Positions 31,217-35,446 of a stretch of 35,446 bases of DNA are shown here, in pieces. Numbering within the stretch: position 1 is the stretch's first letter; every line of letters begins with the position of its first letter. This DNA comes from RGIG5579 sp045602025 (lineage in GTDB: Bacteria; Bacillota; Clostridia; Oscillospirales; SIG627). Location: assembly GCA_045602025.1 (NCBI GenBank), contig JAZSAT010000051.1, positions 1 through 35,446 on the forward strand, read 5' to 3'. The notes under the pieces were generated by a model. The model was not told the origin of the DNA. It was given only the letters and a program-made list of their open reading frames with translations, and did not search any database. A program made the position numbers and the translations under genes.

Positions 31217-31684
31217 CTATTCTCCTCTTTTTTCCTCACCCTCTGAGAGAGCGCGGAGAATTCTTTCCTGTTTTTCAAACATTTCCTTTTTTTCACTTTC
31301 TTCCATATGATCCCACCCCAAAAGGTGCAAGGTGGAATGGATCACCATCAGACAAAACTCCTGACGGTAAGTGGTACCGAAATCCTTCGACTGACAATAG
31401 ATCACTTTAGGACAAACGATCACATCCCCAAGGTAGGTAATGCCGCCGAAATCTTCATCCTCAAGAGGGAAGGACAGTACATCCGTTTCCCGGTCTACAC
31501 CGCGGTATTCACAGTTTAGCTTTCGAATCTCTTCTCCGGAAACAAGGGAAACGGAAACCTCTCCCTTTCCTTCAAAGCCTTCCTCTTCAAGGGTTTTCAT
31601 AATGGCCCTTCTCAAGGCACTTTTATAGCCGCGGAAGGGAGATTTTTCATTTTGGTTATTTTCAATGAGAATACGGCAAGTCAT
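31217..31684 (-). CDS. ybeY: Endoribonuclease YbeY
   Basis: Metal-dependent RNase needed for 16S rRNA 3' end processing and quality control. The 155-residue protein has the zinc motif H116-x3-H120-x5-H126 (H-S-T-L-H-L-L-G-W-D-H) and the upstream T-D-V-L-S-F-P-L segment. The start overlaps the phoH stop (ATGA). Its neighbour era acts on the same rRNA end. Confidence 0.95.
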   Translation of the reverse strand: MTCRILIENNQNEKSPFRGYKSALRRAIMKTLEEEGFEGKGEVSVSLVSGEEIRKLNCEYRGVDRETDVLSFPLEDEDFGGITYLGDVIVCPKVIYCQSKDFGTTYRQEFCLMVIHSTLHLLGWDHMEESEKKEMFEKQERILRALSEGEEKRGE

Positions 31685-32640
31685 TTTTTGCTCCTTCCGT
31701 ATTTGTCATAAGCTTCCACAATGCGGGAAACAATGGTATTTCTCACCACATCCTTTGAAGAAAGGTGATGAATACCAATGCCTTTGATATCCTTGCAGAT
31801 CTCAAGTGCCTGAGAGAGCCCTGAGGGAACACCTCCCGGCAGATCGATTTGAGTAATATCGCCGTTTACTACCGCCTTTGAGCCTTGCCCAAGGCGAGTG
31901 AGGAACATTTTCATTTGCTCGGGAGTGGTATTCTGGGCTTCATCCAGAATGATAAAGGAATCATCTAAGGTTCTGCCTCGCATATAGGCAAGAGGTGCTA
32001 CCTCAATAGAGCCCTTTTCCATCAGCCTTTGATAGGTCTCTCCGCCCAGCATCTCAAAAAGAGCATCATACAAAGGGCGAAGATAAGGGTCGATCTTACT
32101 TTGAAGATCTCCCGGCAAAAAGCCGAGCCTCTCCCCCGCCTCTACTGCAGGTCTTGTTATGATAATTCTGGAAACCTCTTTTTTGCGAAGTGCTACCGTT
32201 GCCATTGCAACCGCAAGGAAGGTTTTGCCGGTACCCGCGGGACCGACGCCGAAGGTAATGGTCTCCTTTCGGATGCATTCCACAAAGCCCTTTTGTCCGA
32301 TGGTCTTGGGTTTAATAGGCCTTCCCTTTGCGGTAATGCAAATGGTTTCGCCAAAAAGCTTTTCTGCTTTGACTTCGTCTCCGTCACGCACTGCGCTGAT
32401 AGCATATTCTACATTTTGTTCCGTCAGATTGCCGGAAAGGGTGGATAATTTTTCCAGATAATCGATCACCTTTCCCGCCATTTCCACATTGCCCGCTTCA
32501 CCGGAAACACGGATCTCGCCGTCGCGGCTGAAAATGGTTACATCAAACTCGTTTTCGATCCGTCTTGCATTGGCATCAAAGGTGCCGAAAATATCAGCAA
32601 TGGTTTCCACGCTTGAAATTCCAATGATTTTTTCTGACAT
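31681..32640 (-). CDS. phoH: PhoH-like ATPase (YbeZ type)
   Basis: P-loop ATPase of the PhoH family, often fused or linked to RNA metabolism and regularly found with ybeY. The 319-residue protein has a short N-terminal KH-like part, Walker A G-P-A-G-T-G-K-T (133-140), R-P-x-V-E-A-G-E-x-L-G-F-L-P-G, and Walker B I-I-L-D-E-A-Q-N. GAGAGG lies before the ATG. The gene name follows common usage; phosphate-starvation control is not implied. Confidence 0.93.
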   Translation of the reverse strand: MSEKIIGISSVETIADIFGTFDANARRIENEFDVTIFSRDGEIRVSGEAGNVEMAGKVIDYLEKLSTLSGNLTEQNVEYAISAVRDGDEVKAEKLFGETICITAKGRPIKPKTIGQKGFVECIRKETITFGVGPAGTGKTFLAVAMATVALRKKEVSRIIITRPAVEAGERLGFLPGDLQSKIDPYLRPLYDALFEMLGGETYQRLMEKGSIEVAPLAYMRGRTLDDSFIILDEAQNTTPEQMKMFLTRLGQGSKAVVNGDITQIDLPGGVPSGLSQALEICKDIKGIGIHHLSSKDVVRNTIVSRIVEAYDKYGRSKK

Positions 32641-32657
32641 GGTTTATCCTCTCGTTT

Positions 32658-33851
32658 TCAGGAAGATGTACTTTCATATAAAAAGGGAATTTCTCTGCAA
32701 ATATCCTCCACGGCGGTGACAGTAACACAGAGCGTAACGCCCGATTCATCATGAGTAAAGGAAGCTTTTTCCTCTAAAATTTCATCCTCAATGGCAAAAG
32801 TTTCCCTTATAAACTCCTTATATTTATCATAAGCCAATTTCTCCGCTCTGTCAAGTTCTACAACCTCCTTTTTTTCCTTGGTTTCAAGGAAAATCACCTC
32901 TTTTTTTCGCACCGGTAAGCTCTTTCCGAAAAGGGTAACATCTTCATGGATCTCAATGGTCTCAAAGCTTTCAAACCCCGGGTGATTTCCAAAGGGAAGC
33001 GAAAAAGAAAATCCCAAAACTCCATATGTTTTTTTCACCCTTTCTTCCCCTGTAAAGACTTTTTCTTCCTGTTCATAAGGAATGCTGATTTCAAAGATCC
33101 GTTCCGTCTCGGCAAAGATCCGCCCTTTTGCGCGAACTGCAGAAAAACCGCCGTTTTTATTCTCCCGGACACCGCTGATCAAAAGTGTGCCCTCCGTAAC
33201 CTTGTCTCCGACCTTAACTTCAACCTGCCCATCTAAAACTTCATAACGAACTACAGTTCCGAACCGTTCTGCTACCAGATTGGATTCGCCCTTTTCTTCT
33301 ATATTTTTCTCAAAATTTTCCCTCTCGCGCACCTCTGCATATACCTTTGTACCTACCAGGTTCAGGTTCACATAAAGAAATCTGTCGTCCTCGATCTGAT
33401 AACGCAAAGCAATTTCATCCAGCTCCTGCTGAGAAAGATGCGCCCCCGGGTAAAGCCCTCTTTCGGAAAGATCACGGCGAATGACCTCGGTGCCGATCAG
33501 ATCGTTTCCGTAGATGTGAATTCCCCAAACAAAAAATGTAGCGATATACTGCATGAAAAAAAAGATAAAAGCACCGAGAAAAAAGCCCCCTCTTTTGCCG
33601 AAAAGCATCCAAAGCCGAAGAAGTCCCCCTTCTCTTTTTTCCAACCGCTCCTCAGGCGAAAGCTTTTCTGAAAACGCTTTCAAATGAGAAAAATGGAAGG
33701 AAAGAACAAAAAAAGAGATGCAATCTTTTTCCCTAGTTATACTCCAAACGGGGATATTTTTCTTTAAGATAAAATTTAAGATCCTCTCTCGGTCTTTGGA
33801 GTAAAACGAGATCTTATAAAACCCGAAAAGAAAGCGGAAAAAGCGATTCAT
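32658..33851 (-). CDS. yqfD: Sporulation protein YqfD
   Basis: Membrane protein needed for efficient sporulation in Bacillus and conserved in spore formers. The 397-residue protein has an N-terminal region of about 85 residues, one clear transmembrane helix (about 90-115) and a long extracytosolic part with E-V-I-R-R-D-L-S-E-R-G-L-Y-P-G and V-K-V-G-D-K-V-x-x-G-x-L-L-I-S-G. The start overlaps the yqfC stop by 4 bases. Molecular role is not established. Confidence 0.92.
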   Translation of the reverse strand: MNRFFRFLFGFYKISFYSKDRERILNFILKKNIPVWSITREKDCISFFVLSFHFSHLKAFSEKLSPEERLEKREGGLLRLWMLFGKRGGFFLGAFIFFFMQYIATFFVWGIHIYGNDLIGTEVIRRDLSERGLYPGAHLSQQELDEIALRYQIEDDRFLYVNLNLVGTKVYAEVRERENFEKNIEEKGESNLVAERFGTVVRYEVLDGQVEVKVGDKVTEGTLLISGVRENKNGGFSAVRAKGRIFAETERIFEISIPYEQEEKVFTGEERVKKTYGVLGFSFSLPFGNHPGFESFETIEIHEDVTLFGKSLPVRKKEVIFLETKEKKEVVELDRAEKLAYDKYKEFIRETFAIEDEILEEKASFTHDESGVTLCVTVTAVEDICREIPFLYESTSS

Positions 33852-34102
33852 GTCAGATCCTTTTCAAAGAAAACGGATGTGATCTTGCCTCTGACAGCAA
33901 TATTATCATTTCCAAGCTGCTGCAGGCAAAGCGCTTCCCCGCATATCTTAAGAAAAAAGCGATTCTTTAAAATCATTTTATCCGAATCACAAAAAACAAT
34001 ACGCTCCACCCCTTCCACAACCAAATAATTTGCATTGTGTACCGTGACGATCGCAGGGTCTCCTCGATAAGTCCAAGTATTTTTTCTCGCTCTTTTCGCC
34101 AT
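33848..34102 (-). CDS. yqfC: Sporulation protein YqfC (YabP family)
   Basis: Small protein of the YabP/YqfC family, mother-cell expressed in Bacillus. The 84-residue protein has the short beta-rich pattern with V-E-G-V-E-R-I-V-F-C-D-S-D and I-A-V-R-G-K-I near the end. AAAGGGGCG lies before the ATG. It leads the unit yqfC-yqfD-phoH-ybeY-era-recO-mutS2. A sigma-E type site is expected for yqfC, but I could not find a convincing one in the 61-base gap. Confidence 0.88.
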   Translation of the reverse strand: MAKRARKNTWTYRGDPAIVTVHNANYLVVEGVERIVFCDSDKMILKNRFFLKICGEALCLQQLGNDNIAVRGKITSVFFEKDLT

Positions 34103-34163
34103 ATTATCGCCCCTTTTCGCATATGATTAAACAATAAAATATACTCTTTGGGACGGCCTGAAT

Positions 34164-35033
34164 ATGACCAAAACAAAAATGAATTTTCTTTTTCCCTTTC
34201 TGCTTTTGCTTCTTTGCCTTGTTTTTCCATCCGCTTGTACAGAAGGTGCGAAAAAGGGCTTATCCATTTCTTTGGAGCTTGCCCTTCCTTCGCTGTTTCC
34301 GGCGCTGGTTCTCTCGGGAATGATCACGGCAAGTCTCGGTAAAAACAGCGGTATCCCAATTCCGTTTTTTCTCGGCCTTTTTTGCGGCTTCCCCGTGGGC
34401 GCAAAAAGCGTTTGCGATCTGTATCAAAAAGGAAACATCAACAAGAAAGACAGCGAAGATCTTCTTTTTTTCTGCAATAACGCAGGTCCCTCCTTTCTGA
34501 TCGGTTTTGTGGGAAATGTTCTTTTTTCCGATATCAAAAAAGGCATTTTTCTTTTTTTGCTGCAAAGCGTGATCAGCACAATTTGCTTTCTCATTTTCCT
34601 TCGAAAAAGAAGCTTTGCCACAGAAAAAAGGACGACAAAAAATGCATCCGCATCTCCTTCTTTTTTCCATATTTTTACAAAATCCATTCTTAACGCCGGA
34701 TTTTCCTACATATATATTATGTCCTGTATTATTTTCTTTTCCTTTGTTACAAGCCTTGTTTTTGAATTGGTTTCTTTCTCTCAAAAGACAGAGGCATTGA
34801 TCCACACACTTTTGGAATTAACGGGAGGAAGCACAAAACTTTCTGTTTTCTCGAAAAAAATCTCCTTTCCTCTTTGCGCTCTCGGCTGCGGATTCGGAGG
34901 TCTTTCGGTGCACATGCAAACGATCGGGCTTTTGGAAGAAGCGGGGCTTTCATCAAGAAAGCACCTATTTGGAAAGTTGTTTTTCTCCTTTGCGCTGTTT
35001 GCCGGTACTCTTTTTTTCCAAAAACTCTTGTAA
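34164..35033 (+). CDS. YlbJ-like sporulation integral membrane protein (nucleoside recognition fold)
   Basis: Multi-pass membrane protein of the YlbJ/SpoVV branch; in B. subtilis SpoVV helps move dipicolinic acid across the outer forespore membrane. The 289-residue protein has about six hydrophobic helices and the family segments L-P-S-L-F-P-A-L-V-L-S-G-M (42-54), C-G-F-P-V-G-A-K, F-C-N-N-A-G-P-S-F-L-I-G and C-G-F-G-G-L-S-V-H-M-Q. It is shorter than B. subtilis YlbJ (about 400). The ATG at 34164 has only a weak ribosome site; an ATG five codons on is possible. It is divergent from yqfC across 61 bases. Confidence 0.82.
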   Translation: MTKTKMNFLFPFLLLLLCLVFPSACTEGAKKGLSISLELALPSLFPALVLSGMITASLGKNSGIPIPFFLGLFCGFPVGAKSVCDLYQKGNINKKDSEDLLFFCNNAGPSFLIGFVGNVLFSDIKKGIFLFLLQSVISTICFLIFLRKRSFATEKRTTKNASASPSFFHIFTKSILNAGFSYIYIMSCIIFFSFVTSLVFELVSFSQKTEALIHTLLELTGGSTKLSVFSKKISFPLCALGCGFGGLSVHMQTIGLLEEAGLSSRKHLFGKLFFSFALFAGTLFFQKLL

Positions 35034-35056
35034 TATAGGGAAAAATCATATAGAAT
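35028..35056 (+). promoter_or_regulatory. Possible sigma-A promoter of the small cysteine-rich gene
   Basis: TTGTAA (35028..35033), a 17-base spacer and TAGAAT (35051..35056) lie 21 bases before the ATG at 35078. The -35 box overlaps the end of the YlbJ-like gene. Neither box is consensus. Confidence 0.4.
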
Positions 35057-35077
35057 AGTAGAAAAGGATGGGGAAAA

Positions 35078-35308
35078 ATGAAGAAAAAACAGAATTTTGA
35101 AAGAAGCTGCTCCCTTTGTGAGAACAGCGAAGAGATCTTTGGCGGTGAATACTTTATATGCAAAAAAAGAGGGATCGTTGAGCCTGACGGTCTCTGTTCT
35201 GCTTTTTGCTTTGATCCCTTGATGATCAAAGTTTCCGTCCGAAAGATCCCCGAATTTAAGCCCATTCCCGTAAATATTGCAAATGACGAAAAAAAGGAAA
35301 CAAAGTAA
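35078..35308 (+). CDS. Small cysteine-rich protein of unknown function
   Basis: A 76-residue cytosolic protein with five cysteines at 11, 14, 28, 40 and 44, arranged as C-x2-C, C-K-K-R-G-I-V-x-P-D-G-x-C and x3-C, then F-D-P-L. The pattern suggests a small zinc-binding fold, and I recall similar uncharacterised small proteins in Clostridia with a C-K-K-x-G-x-V-x-P-D-x-x-C core. GGATGGGG precedes the ATG. The stop codon lies in the left arm of a terminator hairpin. No signal peptide or membrane segment. Function unknown. Confidence 0.75.
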   Translation: MKKKQNFERSCSLCENSEEIFGGEYFICKKRGIVEPDGLCSAFCFDPLMIKVSVRKIPEFKPIPVNIANDEKKETK

Positions 35309-35325
35309 TACTTTGTTTCCTTTTT
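35291..35325. terminator. Bidirectional terminator between the small gene and the AraC-type gene
   Basis: Arms 35291..35306 and 35310..35325 form a perfect 16-bp stem with a 3-base loop, with an A-run on the left and T-run on the right. It serves both convergent genes and includes the end of the cysteine-rich ORF. Confidence 0.92.
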
Positions 35326-35328
35326 CTT

Positions 35329-35446
35329 TTATGCTTTGCGGTCATTTTCAGTGTGGCGGTCCTGATTGGGAGACACGCCGAAGCGTTTTTTGTAAGCGCG
35401 GTAAAAAGAAGAGTACTCTCTAAAGCCGCTTCTCTCGCAAGCACCC
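35329..35446 (-). CDS. AraC-family transcriptional regulator, partial (C-terminal end)
   Basis: Only 38 residues and the TAA stop (35329..35331) are in the window; the rest lies to the right. The visible part includes the end of the second helix-turn-helix with S-G-F-R-E-Y-S-S-F-Y-R-A-Y-K-K-R-F-G-V-S-P, which matches the AraC/XylS signature. The effector domain is not visible, so target and inducer are unknown. An open frame in another phase over the same bases is not coding. Confidence 0.88.
   Translation of the reverse strand, partial: GACERSGFREYSSFYRAYKKRFGVSPNQDRHTENDRKA

Noticed and set aside
35256..35444. A 62-codon minus-strand open frame starting at M-L-A-R-E.
   Set aside because: It is out of phase with the AraC-type C-terminus, which carries the recognisable helix-turn-helix, and it runs through the terminator.
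1..35446. Mobile elements, CRISPR arrays, tRNA or rRNA genes, prophage remnants or defence islands.
   Set aside because: No transposase, integrase, direct-repeat array or cloverleaf sequence was seen; coding is dense with conserved housekeeping genes throughout.

Overview
The window is a conserved chromosomal stretch from a low-to-moderate GC, endospore-forming member of the Firmicutes, most likely class Clostridia; I cannot place it to family. The reasons are sporulation genes (yqfC, yqfD, a YlbJ-like gene, a YtvI/AI-2E-type gene), an HPr with both His15 and Ser46, a start of the dcw (division) cluster at mraZ, sigma-A promoters of textbook form, strong AGGAGG-type ribosome binding sites, and the long variant of PRPP synthetase seen in Clostridia. 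Nearly all genes lie on the minus strand, so transcription runs right to left. No stretch over 300 bases lacks a gene; the largest gap is 26864..27139.

Layout in coordinate order. 1..363 is the start of mraZ, with its promoter and operator at 445..507. 547..3472 holds coaD-rsmD-uvrC (transcribed uvrC to coaD). 3522..5139 holds ptsH (own promoter and terminator) and cinA. 5189..11373 is one gene run read as recA-prs-recX-rimO-pgsA-cysS, ended by a terminator. 11488..22332 is an eleven-gene, tightly coupled run read as tmk, DJ-1-like, CPBP protease, mltG, rmuC, smpB, lepA, hemW, lipoprotein, DUF1385, prmC. A divergent promoter pair near 22372..22472 separates it from two plus-strand genes, an iron-sulfur flavoprotein and a YtvI-like membrane protein (22511..24303). 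A bidirectional terminator then faces rpsF-ssb-rpsR-secG-rpmB (24326..25934), driven by a consensus promoter and a structured leader. 26114..26863 is a SleB-type cell wall hydrolase with its own promoter and terminator. 27140..34102 is the run yqfC-yqfD-phoH-ybeY-era-recO-mutS2. 34164..35308 holds a plus-strand YlbJ-like gene and a small cysteine-rich ORF, followed by a bidirectional terminator and the C-terminal end of an AraC-family regulator cut by the window edge.

Functionally this is a core-information block: DNA repair and recombination (recA, recX, recO, mutS2, uvrC, ssb, rmuC), ribosome synthesis and translation (rpsF, rpsR, rpmB, era, ybeY, rsmD, rimO, lepA, smpB, prmC, cysS), nucleotide and cofactor supply (prs, tmk, coaD, cinA, hemW), envelope (pgsA, mltG, secG, cell wall hydrolase) and sporulation. 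Pairs such as ybeY/era and prs/tmk share transcription units.

I found no mobile element, tRNA, rRNA, CRISPR array, toxin-antitoxin pair or defence system, and nothing that I would call a new biological system. The items worth a second look are modest: terminators with almost no room for a promoter before the next gene, two hairpins whose U-tract polarity is opposite to the flanking genes, paired TTTTCGAAAA dyads upstream of the hydrolase promoter, a PRPP synthetase gene between recA and recX, and a few uncharacterised small or lineage-specific proteins.
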